Shown in pieces: positions 36,925 through 44,789 of a stretch of DNA of 64,000 bases. The position numbers were made by a program, and so were the translations under genes. Under the pieces are notes generated by a model. The model worked only from the letters and a program-made list of their open reading frames with translations, searched no databases and had not been told where the DNA came from. Numbering within the stretch: the first letter of the stretch is position 1; the number at the start of each line of letters is the position of its first letter. Location: assembly GCF_007828035.1 (NCBI RefSeq), contig NZ_VITV01000001.1:868001-932000 (forward strand), given 5' to 3'. This DNA comes from Nitrospirillum amazonense (GTDB taxonomy: Bacteria > Pseudomonadota > Alphaproteobacteria > Azospirillales > Azospirillaceae).

Positions 36925-38076
36925 TCAGACCTCGACGGTCCAGCCGTCCCGCAACAGGTGGCTGCAGCCCAGGCGCTTGGCCTCGGCCGGCTCATCGTCC
37001 AGCGGCTCCAGCGCCGCCACCGTGTCCCAGCCCTTCTCACGCAGGCGCTGGGCCTGGGCCGCCGGGGTGCCATGGGGCAGCAACAGGCGGCGGGCCGGCG
37101 CCGGCCCGGGCACGGACTCAATGACCGTGTCGGTGAACAGGGTGAAGCCGGTGGCCGGTTCCCCCGCCAGGGTGCGATAGCGGCCGCCGCGCCCAATCTC
37201 TCCGCGCACGCCACGGGCGAAAATGGTGAAGCTGACGCCGGTCTGGTATTCGAACCCGCGCTGTTCCACGGGGTCGATCGTGATCTGGACGTGCGGGGCG
37301 GCGCTGACGATCAGGTTCACCACGGTGGCCAGGCGCTGGCGTTCCGGCTCCGCCTCCGCCGGCAGTTCGACGGCGGCCAGCGCTTCCACGGCGGCGGGGG
37401 CGTTGCCGCAGCAGGCCATCACGCGGCCCAGCAGCTCGGCGGCGGCTCCGCCGATGGCGGCCAAGCCGGCGGCGTCGCGGTGGTCCAGGGCCTCGCGCGC
37501 GGCGCGCTGGGTGGCCTCATCCAGGTCCAGGGAGCGGAACAGCGCCGGCACCAGGGTGGGCACCGTCAGGTCCACGGTCAGGCCCTCGGCGCCCAGGTTG
37601 GTCAGGGCTTCCGTGGCCAGCAGCACGATCTCGGCATCAGCCTCGGCGCGCAGGCTGCCGATCAGTTCCACGCCCACCTGGCCGAACTGGCGCTCATGGC
37701 GCAGCTGCGACCCCTTCACGCGCAGCACCTGGCCGGCATAGGACAGGCGCAGGGGGCGGGGGGCGTTGGCCAGACGGGTCTGGGCGATGCGGGCCACCTG
37801 CAGCGTCATGTCGGCGCGCAGGCCCATCATGCGCTGGGACACCGGGTCCATCAGGCGGAAGGTCTGGTGCGCCAGCTTGGCGCCGGGCCCGGCCAGCAGG
37901 CCCTCCTCGAACTCGATCAGCGGCGGCTTGACCCGGTCGTACCCATGGCGGCCGAAGTCCGCCATCAGCTGTTCCACGATGCGGGCCTCGTGCTGGGCGG
38001 CGGGCGGCAGAAGATCGCGCAAGCCGGCCGGCAGCAGGGCCTTGGCCGCAATGGCCTCGTCGGCGCTGTCAGTCAT
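36925..38076 (-). CDS. hisZ: ATP phosphoribosyltransferase regulatory subunit HisZ
   Basis: A HisRS-like protein that forms the octamer with short HisG and confers histidine feedback. 383 aa. It keeps the class II tRNA-synthetase fold (LPAGLRDLLPPAAQHEARI, FRLMDPVSQRMMGLRADMT, HERQFGQVGVELIG) but lacks the anticodon-binding domain. It is not a HisRS because the C-terminus is short and the catalytic Arg pattern is changed. It is followed by purA. Confidence 0.92.
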   Translation of the reverse strand: MTDSADEAIAAKALLPAGLRDLLPPAAQHEARIVEQLMADFGRHGYDRVKPPLIEFEEGLLAGPGAKLAHQTFRLMDPVSQRMMGLRADMTLQVARIAQTRLANAPRPLRLSYAGQVLRVKGSQLRHERQFGQVGVELIGSLRAEADAEIVLLATEALTNLGAEGLTVDLTVPTLVPALFRSLDLDEATQRAAREALDHRDAAGLAAIGGAAAELLGRVMACCGNAPAAVEALAAVELPAEAEPERQRLATVVNLIVSAAPHVQITIDPVEQRGFEYQTGVSFTIFARGVRGEIGRGGRYRTLAGEPATGFTLFTDTVIESVPGPAPARRLLLPHGTPAAQAQRLREKGWDTVAALEPLDDEPAEAKRLGCSHLLRDGWTVEV

Positions 38077-38259
38077 AATGCAGAAGGGTCCCGGGCGTCG
38101 TAAGGGCGACAGTGCCCGTTACGGGTCTTTAATCGCTGGCCGCCCGGCACGCAATTGTTTAAGCCCCGCGCCCGCTGGGGAGGGGGCATGCGGGGCCAAC
38201 CTCACCGTGTGCCTGGCCTTTAGGGAGCACAAGAAACTGAGGCGAAGCCTCTCGTATTC

Positions 38260-38297
38260 GGCGGGTAAGCGCTTATACTCTTATATGCTTATCCGCC
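38260..38297. promoter_or_regulatory. operator-like inverted repeat before toxin-antitoxin pair
   Basis: GGCGGGTAAGC (38260-38270) and GCTTATCCGCC (38287-38297) form an 11-bp inverted repeat with one mismatch and a 16-nt AT-rich spacer containing TATACT/TATAT -10-like hexamers. It starts 51 bp and ends 14 bp before the antitoxin ATG. The inner part includes the palindrome TAAGCGCTTA. This is the expected layout for autorepression by the RHH antitoxin. Confidence 0.6.
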
Positions 38298-38310
38298 CAT
38301 AGGCTGCGCC

Positions 38311-38577
38311 ATGTCCGACACCTCTTCTGAAACAACGCGCTGGAGCGTTTCGGTTTCTAAAAAGACCGATATCGCCGTTCGCACTTTCCTGGCCCAACGT
38401 GGCATGAAGAAAGGCGATCTCTCCAAGTTCATTGAGGAGGCGGTCAAGTGGCGGGTGTTCGAGCAGACCATGGCGGAGGCACGTGGCGGGTTCGATGACA
38501 TGTCGCCAGACGATCTGGATGATCTCCTGAACGAAGCCGTCGCCGCGACGCGGCAAGATCGCACGCCCAAAGCCTGA
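38311..38577 (+). CDS. ribbon-helix-helix antitoxin
   Basis: An 88-aa protein: the N-terminal strand TRWSVSVSKKTDIAVRTFLA and two helices (RGMKKGDLSKFIEEAVKWRVFE) are an RHH DNA-binding domain; the acidic C-terminus (FDDMSPDDLDDLLNEAV) is suited to bind the toxin. It is upstream of the PIN toxin gene by 7 bp, in the usual antitoxin-first order. Confidence 0.85.
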   Translation: MSDTSSETTRWSVSVSKKTDIAVRTFLAQRGMKKGDLSKFIEEAVKWRVFEQTMAEARGGFDDMSPDDLDDLLNEAVAATRQDRTPKA

Positions 38578-38584
38578 CTGACCG

Positions 38585-39010
38585 GTGCGCGTCGTCGTTG
38601 ATACCAACGTCCTGATCAGCGCGCTGCTGGCAAAAGCCTCACTGCCGGCCCGCTTGGTGACCCTTTGGCGAGAGGGGAGCTTCAGCCTGCTTGTCTCGAC
38701 GCCCCAGTTGGACGAGTTGATGCGTGTCACCCGCTACCCGAAGATACGGGCGCGTCTGCCGCCGGCCATAGCGGGTCAGTTGATCAATGACATGCGTGAG
38801 ATTGCGGAGATTGTGGAGCCTTTGCCGACAGTCTCCGCCTCACCCGATCCCTTTGACAATTACCTGCTGGCCACCGCATTGGCAGGTGACGCGGATTTCC
38901 TGATTACCGGCGATAAACAGGATTTGCTGAGCCTGCGGCGGTTCGAGGGCACTAAAATTCTGACTGTTCGTGACTTTCTGACCTTATTCGGATTGATGCC
39001 GCCAACTTAA
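38585..39010 (+). CDS. PIN-domain toxin
   Basis: A 141-aa PIN-domain endoribonuclease, the toxin of a type II system. It starts with GTG 38585 as MRVVVDTNVLISALL (Asp6), has the acidic E in LDELMRVTRY, and DPFDNYLLATALAGDADFLITGDKQDL (catalytic Asps) near the C-terminus. The tail GTKILTVRDFLTLF is typical of the PIN_3 / COG1569 group. It probably cleaves tRNA or mRNA; the target is unknown. Confidence 0.85.
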   Translation: MRVVVDTNVLISALLAKASLPARLVTLWREGSFSLLVSTPQLDELMRVTRYPKIRARLPPAIAGQLINDMREIAEIVEPLPTVSASPDPFDNYLLATALAGDADFLITGDKQDLLSLRRFEGTKILTVRDFLTLFGLMPPT

Positions 39011-39038
39011 GGCCAAGAAGGGCGGGGGCTTTGCCCCT

Positions 39039-40463
39039 TCAAACCACCCGCACATTCTTGAACTGCCAGGCGTCCTCGCGGTCCAGATCCTCGGGGAACA
39101 GGGCTTCGCGGCCGTCCAGGGGGGTCCAGTCGGTGTAGACGCCGACCACGGGCCCCAGGTAGGGCGTGGCGATCTCCATGACCCGCTCAAACGAGACCTC
39201 GTCGGCCTCGACGGGGCCCTGGGTGGGGTTCTCCAGGGCCCAGACCATGCCGCCCAGGACGGTGGCGCAGACCTGCAGGCTGGTGGCGTTGTTGTAGGGC
39301 ACCAGCTCGCGCGCCTCCGCCACGGTCAGCTGCGAGCCGTACCAGTAGGCACCTTTCTCGTGGCCGCACAGCAGCACGCCAAGCTCATCGATGCCGTCGA
39401 CGATCTCGGTCATCAGCAGGCGCTGCCGCTCCTGCTGCACATAGCCCTTGCCCACGAATTCGTGGATCGAGGTGATGGCGTCGTCGCAGGGGTGATAGGC
39501 GTAGTGGCAGGTCGGGCGATAGGCCACGCTGCCGTCCTCGTTCCGCGCCGTGAAATAGTCGGCGATGGAAATGGCCTCGTTGTGCGTGACCAGGAAGCCG
39601 TGGAAGGGGCCTTCCATCGGCGTCCAGGTGCGCACCTTGGTGCTGATGCCCGGGCGGTTCAGGAAGATGGCCGCCTGGCTGCCGAAGTCGTGGCGCTGGC
39701 CGTCGGCGGGGAAGTGGCGCTCATGCGTGCCCCAGCCCAGCTCCGCCGGCTGGCAGCCTTCGCTGACGAAGCCGTCGATAGACCAGGTGTTGACGAACTC
39801 GCCCCGCTCGCGCGGGCGGTCGGCCACCTGGGTGTCGCGCTCGGCCACGTGCACGGTCTTGATGCCCAGGCGCTGGGCAAGGCGGGCCCAGCCGTCGCGT
39901 GTGGTGGGCACGGCCACGTCCAGGCCGTTGTCCTCGGCGATGTTCAGCAGCGCCTGCTTCATGAAGTGCGACACCAGCCCCGGGTTGGCGCCGTGGGTCA
40001 GCACGGCGGTGGGGCCGCCGGGGTAGCGGGTCTTCAGCTCCAGCGCCGCTTCGCGCAGGGCGTAGTTGCTGCGCAGCGACGGCGACAGGCTGGGGTCGGT
40101 ATAGCCGCCCACCCAGGGTTCGATGCAGGTGTCGAGGTAGAAGGCGCCGGCCTCCTGGCACAGTTCCACCAGCGCCAGGGAGGAGACGTCGACCGACAGG
40201 TTCAGGACGAAGTCGCCCTTGCGCAGCAGCGGCACCAGGATGTCGCGGTGGTTGTCGCGGGTCAGGGGGCGGATCTGGAAATCCACCTGGTAGTGGGCCG
40301 CCTCGTCCCGGCCGCGCGCGTCGGCCGTGATGATGGTGATGCGGTCGGCGGTGATGTCCAGGTGCCGCAGCACCAGGGGAAGCACGCCTTGGCCGATACT
40401 GCCGAAACCGATGATATAAAGTCGCCCGGGGATGGCGGCATGTTTCACGGAATGGGACATCAT
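39039..40463 (-). CDS. hss: homospermidine synthase
   Basis: Condenses two putrescines (or putrescine and spermidine) into sym-homospermidine with NAD as a hydride carrier. 474 aa. The Rossmann motif LYIIGFGSIGQGVLPLVL is at the N-terminus; GDFVLNLSVDVSSLALVELC, YLDTCIEPWVGG and THGANPGLVSHFMKQALL are strongly typical. ATG 40463 (or the next codon) follows GGAGAG. It lies 113 bp after the ornithine decarboxylase gene and completes the pathway putrescine to homospermidine. Confidence 0.94.
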   Translation of the reverse strand: MMSHSVKHAAIPGRLYIIGFGSIGQGVLPLVLRHLDITADRITIITADARGRDEAAHYQVDFQIRPLTRDNHRDILVPLLRKGDFVLNLSVDVSSLALVELCQEAGAFYLDTCIEPWVGGYTDPSLSPSLRSNYALREAALELKTRYPGGPTAVLTHGANPGLVSHFMKQALLNIAEDNGLDVAVPTTRDGWARLAQRLGIKTVHVAERDTQVADRPRERGEFVNTWSIDGFVSEGCQPAELGWGTHERHFPADGQRHDFGSQAAIFLNRPGISTKVRTWTPMEGPFHGFLVTHNEAISIADYFTARNEDGSVAYRPTCHYAYHPCDDAITSIHEFVGKGYVQQERQRLLMTEIVDGIDELGVLLCGHEKGAYWYGSQLTVAEARELVPYNNATSLQVCATVLGGMVWALENPTQGPVEADEVSFERVMEIATPYLGPVVGVYTDWTPLDGREALFPEDLDREDAWQFKNVRVV

Positions 40464-40518
40464 AAACTCTCCGGGCTTTACCAACGGTTGACCGACCGTC
40501 TGTTGCTGTCGCGAATTC

Positions 40519-40544
40519 GCCGGCGTTCCTTCACGGGCGCCGGC
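40519..40544 (-). promoter_or_regulatory. hairpin between ornithine decarboxylase and homospermidine synthase genes
   Basis: GCCGGCG (40519-40525) pairs with CGCCGGC (40538-40544), loop 12 nt. It lies in the 113-bp gap between the decarboxylase and synthase genes. It could moderate expression of the second gene by partial termination or processing. No T-run follows. Confidence 0.4.
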
Positions 40545-40576
40545 CCCTCTGTTGAATTAAGAGCGCCGTGTTTGCC

Positions 40577-41932
40577 TCAAGCGATGCGGCGACGCAATAT
40601 GCCGTATCGCGAATTCCGCCGAACCGGGGCGGAGACCAGGCCTGCGGTCGCCACCAGCGGGGCGTCGCGGACCTCCACCAGGCGGGCCTGGTCGAAGCCG
40701 TTGAAGGCCGTGCGCAAGGCGGCGCCGTAGGCGCCCAGCTGACCGATCTCGATCCAGTCGCCCTCGCGGATGTCCGCGGGCAGCAGGAAGGGACCGCGCA
40801 TATAGTCGGCGCTGTCGCAGGTGGGACCCCAGAAGCTGAACTCCTGCAGCGCCTCGGCCTGCGTCGGGCGAATCAGGCGCACGGGAAACCGCATGCCCAA
40901 GGCGCCGGCGTCGGCCAGGCTGCCGTACGCGCCGTCATTGATGAAAAGCTCCGAACCACGGCGGCGTTCCACCTGGACGACGACCGAGGCGCCGGTGGCG
41001 ACCAGGGCGCGGCCCGGCTCGCACCACACCTGCACGTTCGGCGCCAGATCCATGGCCACCAGGCCGTCGCGGATGGCGGCCATATAGTCGGCCAGCGGGG
41101 GCGGGTCCATGTCGGGGTAGCGGGCGGGGAACCCGCCCCCCACGTCCACCACGTCGATGGCGACGCCGGCGGCCTTCACCACGGCGTCGGCAATGGCCAG
41201 CGCGCGGGTGTAGGCCTGCGGGTCCATGCACTGGGAACCGACGTGGAAGCAGACGCCCACGCGCATGGCCAGCGGCCGGGCGCCGCGCAGCAGGGCCACC
41301 GCCTCGTCGAAGGCGGCGCCGAACTTGGCCGACAGGTCGTAGGCGGCCTGGCCCTTGGGCATGCCCAGCCGAATCATCAGGCCCAGGCCCGCCGCCACGG
41401 GGTCCAGGCGGGCGTCCACGCCGTCGGCACCGGTCACACCCTCGGCGACCACCTCGACGATCTTGGCCAGTTCATCGGCCGAATCGAGCGAGAAGTCGCG
41501 CACCGACTGCTCGAAATAGGCGGACCGGATGGCGGCGCGGTTCTTCACCGGGTGCATGTAGTGCACGGCGGCCGACGGATACATCTGGCGGGCCAGGCGG
41601 ATCTCGGCGGGGGAGGCGCAGTCGAAATGGCGCAGGCCGCCTTCGGTCAGGGCGCGCAGCATGGTGGGGTCGGGGTTGCACTTCACCGCGTACATGACGG
41701 TGCCGCGCTCGCCGTCGCCCAGCGCCTGCTCCACCGCGTCATGGAAGGCGGCGATGAACTCGCGCGCGTTGGCGGCCACCTGACGCGGACGCAGGCAGTG
41801 CATCGGCTCCGCCGGCGCCAGGCTGGCGACCAGGCTGTCCACGGTGGGGGCGGGCGCCGTAACGGCGGAGGGACGGGACTGCGCGCGCACGCGGCGCAGG
41901 GGGGAAACGGCGGAACGGAAACGATAGGCCAT
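40577..41932 (-). CDS. ornithine decarboxylase (type III PLP fold)
   Basis: Decarboxylates ornithine (possibly also lysine) to the diamine putrescine. 451 aa. The PLP Lys is in VMYAVKCNPDP (K84); GVCFHVGSQCMDPQAY, DVGGGFPARY, EPGRALVATGASVV and CDSADYM complete the alanine-racemase-type site. Relative to common 380-aa forms it has an Arg/Ala/Pro-rich N-terminal extension of about 40 residues and a basic C-terminal tail (RRNSRYGILRRRI). It is the first gene of the polyamine operon. A long structured leader with a tiny ORF precedes it. Confidence 0.88.
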   Translation of the reverse strand: MAYRFRSAVSPLRRVRAQSRPSAVTAPAPTVDSLVASLAPAEPMHCLRPRQVAANAREFIAAFHDAVEQALGDGERGTVMYAVKCNPDPTMLRALTEGGLRHFDCASPAEIRLARQMYPSAAVHYMHPVKNRAAIRSAYFEQSVRDFSLDSADELAKIVEVVAEGVTGADGVDARLDPVAAGLGLMIRLGMPKGQAAYDLSAKFGAAFDEAVALLRGARPLAMRVGVCFHVGSQCMDPQAYTRALAIADAVVKAAGVAIDVVDVGGGFPARYPDMDPPPLADYMAAIRDGLVAMDLAPNVQVWCEPGRALVATGASVVVQVERRRGSELFINDGAYGSLADAGALGMRFPVRLIRPTQAEALQEFSFWGPTCDSADYMRGPFLLPADIREGDWIEIGQLGAYGAALRTAFNGFDQARLVEVRDAPLVATAGLVSAPVRRNSRYGILRRRIA

Positions 41933-41946
41933 AGCAATACCCCTGT

Positions 41947-42166
41947 CCGGCTCGGTCGTCGCCCTCAGGCGTACGGGGAGCCGGCTTCATTCGGCTGAAC
42001 CAGGGACCGCGCGGGGAAACGGGCATGGCGGTGGCGCCAGGGGCCGTTCAACGTCAGCGATCGGTGGGAAGGGGAATGATCTGGTCTAGCGCCGTGATTG
42101 CCGGGCCATCGGGTCGATCCGTCGACCTTAAGACCTCAAAGCGTCAACAGACGCGTCAGGACCAGA
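41947..42166 (-). promoter_or_regulatory. structured leader RNA of the polyamine operon (speF-like candidate)
   Basis: On the minus strand a multi-stem fold is visible: a closing stem P1 (42160-42166 with 42080-42086, TCTGGTC/GACCAGA) encloses hairpin P2 (GCGTC-TGTT-GACGC, 42141-42154) and P3 (GGTCGA-CGGA-TCGACC, 42112-42127). Further down, CCGGCTC (41978-41984) pairs with GAGCCGG (41947-41953), ending next to the AGGGG ribosome site of the decarboxylase. Alphaproteobacteria carry the speF RNA motif upstream of this gene, but I have not matched it to a covariance model. Confidence 0.6.
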
Positions 42167-42172
42167 AGGGGC

Positions 42173-42208
42173 TTACCGCTTCACCGCCCGTTTTATGGTG
42201 GAAAGCAT
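42173..42208 (-). CDS. 11-residue leader peptide ORF upstream of ornithine decarboxylase
   Basis: ATG at 42208-42206 follows GAGAGGGAA with 8 nt spacing. The frame encodes MLSTIKRAVKR and stops at TAA 42175-42173. The last stretch is rich in Lys/Arg. The stop is only 6 nt before the first arm of the P1 stem of the leader, so a ribosome paused at the end of the ORF would cover that arm. The role is inferred: an arrest or attenuation peptide sensing ornithine or polyamines, like E. coli speFL. It is too short to be found by routine gene calling. Confidence 0.5.
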   Translation of the reverse strand: MLSTIKRAVKR

Positions 42209-42465
42209 GATGTTGGTTCCCTCTCAAGGCCCGGCCCAGTCACTTCGGCCGGATCTGCTTAAAAAGGACGCCTAACGTCGTTGCTTAACCATCCAAGGGT
42301 TCGGGCCATGTTCGATGACCGGAACCCAGGGGCCAGTGGCACGTGCGGGTGCGTCGCGAACTCTGTATTTAGGCGATTTGTCGCCCCAAGCAAACTTAAA
42401 TTTTTGAAGGTGCGCTTCCCGCTCATCGCAAGGCTGAGTAAGGAACCTGTTAAGCAGGGCCGGAC
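42209..42465. other. promoter and leader region of the polyamine operon
   Basis: No gene is seen between the leader ORF and the end of the transferase gene. The region contains AT-richer blocks (TTTAAGCAG, TTAAGTTTGC on the minus strand) that could hold the promoter. A second tiny minus-strand ORF, MVKQRR (42272-42292), is present without a ribosome site and may be chance. Confidence 0.4.
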
Positions 42466-43485
42466 TCAGGTGGCGCCGCCGTCCGCCTGGCCTTTGGACG
42501 CCGTCTTGGCCTGGGCCATCCAGGCCAGCAGGGCCACGACGGTGATGGGCGCCATCACCACCCAGCTGGGGTCGGTGAACGACAGGATCGCGCTGGCGGC
42601 CAGGGCGGCATTGGCGGCCAGGATCGCCAGGGCCACCAGGTCGTGCCGGCCCAGGCGGCGCACGGCCTGCTGGTAGAAGTGCTGGCGGTGGGCCCGCCAC
42701 ACCGGTTCCCGCCGCCACAGGCGCTTGGCCAGGGTCAGGGTGGCGTCGCTGAGATAGTATAGCGGCAGGATCAGGGCCGGCAGCCACAGGCCGTCGCCTG
42801 CCGCGCGCAGCAGCAGCCAGCCGGACAGGAAGCCCAGGGGCACGCTGCCGACGTCACCCAGGAAGACGCGGGCAGGGTGCCAGTTCCAGGCGATGAAGCC
42901 CAGCGCCACGCCGGCCAGGGCCAGGGCGTAGGAACTCATGAACCCCATCAGTCCGGCGGCGAAGTAGGCGGCGGCCAGGCCTAAGCCCAGGCACAGGGTT
43001 TCCACCGCGCTGATGCCGTCGATGCCGTCCATGAAATTGAACAGGTTGACGAACCACACCCAGGCCAAGCCGGCCACGAAGCGGTCCAGCCAATGCGGCA
43101 GCCAGCCCTGGAACACCAGGGCTTCCGACGGCAGGGCCGACAGGCCCACGGCCACGGCCAGCACCTGGGCCAGCAGGCGCCAGCCGGGCGGCACGCCGCC
43201 CAGATCGTCAGCCCAGGAAATGACAGCCAGGGCCAGCGCGGCGGCAATGGTGGGCCACAGCGTGTCCATATCCCCCGCCACCAGGCCGGTGACGGCCCAG
43301 GCGCCCAGCAGGGCCGGCACGACCCCCAGCCCGCCGCCGCGCGGCGTGGGCAGGGTGTGGCTGGAGCGCTCGTTGGGCTGATCCATGACTTGGCGCCGTT
43401 TCAGCCACCAGGTGGCCGCCCCCACCAGGCCAAGCGCCAGCAGGAAGGGCAGGAACAGGCAGAGGAAGGGGGTCAGGATGGACAT
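42466..43485 (-). CDS. polyprenyl-phosphate sugar-1-phosphate transferase (WecA/WbpL/MraY family)
   Basis: A 339-aa polytopic membrane enzyme that moves a sugar-1-phosphate from a UDP-sugar to undecaprenyl phosphate, the first step of an O-antigen or exopolysaccharide. It has about ten hydrophobic segments and the family motifs DQPNERSSHTLPTPRGGGLG, SWADDLGG, NLFNFMDGIDGI (Mg site) and FLGDVGSVPLGF, with HRQHFYQQAV near the end. It resembles WbpL/RgpG-type initiating transferases more than MraY. No glycosyltransferases adjoin it, so the pathway is unknown. Confidence 0.86.
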   Translation of the reverse strand: MSILTPFLCLFLPFLLALGLVGAATWWLKRRQVMDQPNERSSHTLPTPRGGGLGVVPALLGAWAVTGLVAGDMDTLWPTIAAALALAVISWADDLGGVPPGWRLLAQVLAVAVGLSALPSEALVFQGWLPHWLDRFVAGLAWVWFVNLFNFMDGIDGISAVETLCLGLGLAAAYFAAGLMGFMSSYALALAGVALGFIAWNWHPARVFLGDVGSVPLGFLSGWLLLRAAGDGLWLPALILPLYYLSDATLTLAKRLWRREPVWRAHRQHFYQQAVRRLGRHDLVALAILAANAALAASAILSFTDPSWVVMAPITVVALLAWMAQAKTASKGQADGGAT

Positions 43486-43560
43486 GGGCCCCTCTTGTAA
43501 GCGACTCGGGGTGGCTTCACAAGGCCGGGCGCGGTCGACGTCCCGTGATGCGGCCAGGGG

Positions 43561-44067
43561 TCACGGCGCCTTGCGCCACACTGAATAGGCCACGGTGCCG
43601 TCGCCCGAGGCGCTGGCCGGCACGCCATAGCTCAGCAGCCCGCCGTCGTAGGTGTAGTCGCGCACCTGCCGCTTGCCCTCCCAATTGGGGAATGACGCCG
43701 CCTGCACGTCGAACACCAGCTGGTGATGCGCCCGGTCGATCTGGACGGTGCCGAAGTGGGTGCTGGAGCCCAGGACGGCCTGCCGATACTCCTCCGCCGT
43801 GCCCTGGGTCTTCACGCCGCTGGCGAAGGCGGGCCGGCCCACCCGGAAGATCTGCATGTTGTAGCGGCCGGCCGAGTCGACGGTCAGCAGGCCCAGCGGG
43901 TGCTCGCCATAGTTGGTCGTCCGGCTGCCGTCGGCATGGATCTCATACGCCGCGTCCATCACCCAGGTGCCCTCCAGCGAAATCAGGTCGGTGGCGCGGG
44001 CGGCGGTGGATGCGCCGAGGACGGCCAGCATGGCCAGGGCGGACAGCCCCTTGTTGAAACGCGTCAT
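43561..44067 (-). CDS. secreted lipocalin-like domain protein
   Basis: A 168-aa protein with a Sec signal peptide (MTRFNKGLSALAMLAVLGASTAARA, cleavage near 26) and a lipocalin-like barrel: LEGTWVMDAAYEIHADG, GEHPLGLLTVDSAGRYNMQIF, VQIDRAHHQLVFDV and TVAYSVWRKA. This is the Lipocalin_5-like pattern with short beta strands. ATG 44067 follows GGGAGGGAAAG. It is divergent from a CGNR-type regulator, with nested inverted repeats between them, suggesting the regulator controls it. The ligand is unknown. Confidence 0.75.
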   Translation of the reverse strand: MTRFNKGLSALAMLAVLGASTAARATDLISLEGTWVMDAAYEIHADGSRTTNYGEHPLGLLTVDSAGRYNMQIFRVGRPAFASGVKTQGTAEEYRQAVLGSSTHFGTVQIDRAHHQLVFDVQAASFPNWEGKRQVRDYTYDGGLLSYGVPASASGDGTVAYSVWRKAP

Positions 44068-44085
44068 CGCTTTCCCTCCCTCTCG

Positions 44086-44156
44086 TGTAACCGGTTCATC
44101 GGGTTTCAATGACGTGATGGTTGCCCCCAATCTTGAAACCTGTCAATACGGTTACA
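44086..44156. promoter_or_regulatory. nested inverted repeats in lipocalin / CGNR divergent region
   Basis: TGTAACCG (44086-44093) pairs with CGGTTACA (44149-44156), and inside it GGTTTCAA (44102-44109) with TTGAAACC (44133-44140). The outer left arm is part of the palindrome AACCGGTT (44089-44096). This dyad-rich layout in a divergent promoter fits control by the CGNR-type protein. The right outer arm touches the ATG 44156, which favours ATG 44174 as the true start. Confidence 0.5.
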
Positions 44157-44743
44157 TGAGACAGAACGACCTTATGGCAGAGGAGCGTGACGGCTTCCGC
44201 TTCCGGGGCGGCTGCCCCGCCATCGATCTGCCGGCCACCTTGCAGGCGCGGCTGAAGCCCGCGCCGCGCGAACTGCTGGCGGTGCCGGAGGACGTGCGGC
44301 GCTGGATGGTGGCGGCTGGCCTGACCGACACGGCACCGCCGGCGGACGAGGGGGATTTGGCGCTGGCCCGGCGCCTGCGCGAGGCCATTTACGATCTGGC
44401 CGTCCATCGGCATGGCGGCAGCGGCCCACCCAACGGCAGCGTCGATTCGGCGCTGGATGTCCTGAATCAGGTGGCCGCCCTGCCGGCGGCGACACCTGCC
44501 CTCTCCCAGTCTGGGAACGTGCGCCTCTCGGGCCCCATGACGGCCTTCATCGCCACGGTGGCGCGCGACGCGGTGCACCTGTTCGGCAGCGGGGCACCCA
44601 TCCGGCAATGCCAATCGCCTGCCTGTACCCTGTTCTTCGTCGACACCTCCCGTGCCGGCGACCGCCGCTGGTGCTCCATGAAAGGCTGCGGCACCAAGGC
44701 CAAGGTGGCGGAGTTCCGCCGGCGCAAGCGCGAGGGGGCTTGA
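44156..44743 (+). CDS. ABATE-domain / CGNR zinc-finger protein (likely regulator)
   Basis: A ~195-aa protein. The N-terminal part is an ABATE-like domain (GGCPAIDLPATLQARLKPAPREL, then DLALARRLREAIYDLAVHR). The C-terminus is the CGNR zinc finger: IRQCQSPACTLFFVD, then DRRWCSMKGCGTKAKVAEFRRRKR. Four Cys are present, but the CGNR signature reads CGTK here. The family is thought to bind DNA and act as a stress-responsive regulator. The start is ATG 44156 or 44174 (6 residues shorter); the operator overlap favours the latter. It is divergent from the lipocalin-like gene. Confidence 0.78.
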   Translation: MRQNDLMAEERDGFRFRGGCPAIDLPATLQARLKPAPRELLAVPEDVRRWMVAAGLTDTAPPADEGDLALARRLREAIYDLAVHRHGGSGPPNGSVDSALDVLNQVAALPAATPALSQSGNVRLSGPMTAFIATVARDAVHLFGSGAPIRQCQSPACTLFFVDTSRAGDRRWCSMKGCGTKAKVAEFRRRKREGA

Positions 44744-44754
44744 TAAAGGCAATC

Positions 44755-44781
44755 GGGCCGGGGACTGGTCGCCCCCGGCCC
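44755..44781. terminator. bidirectional hairpin between CGNR gene and phaC
   Basis: GGGCCGGGG (44755-44763) and CCCCGGCCC (44773-44781) form a 9-bp GC stem with a 9-nt loop between two convergent genes. No T-run, so a weak or Rho-dependent-like terminator. Confidence 0.6.
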
Positions 44782-44789
44782 GCTCACGC

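Noticed and set aside
42272-42292. A second tiny minus-strand ORF, MVKQRR, upstream of the polyamine leader ORF
   Set aside because: It is basic like the accepted leader peptide but lacks a ribosome site; too short to support on its own.
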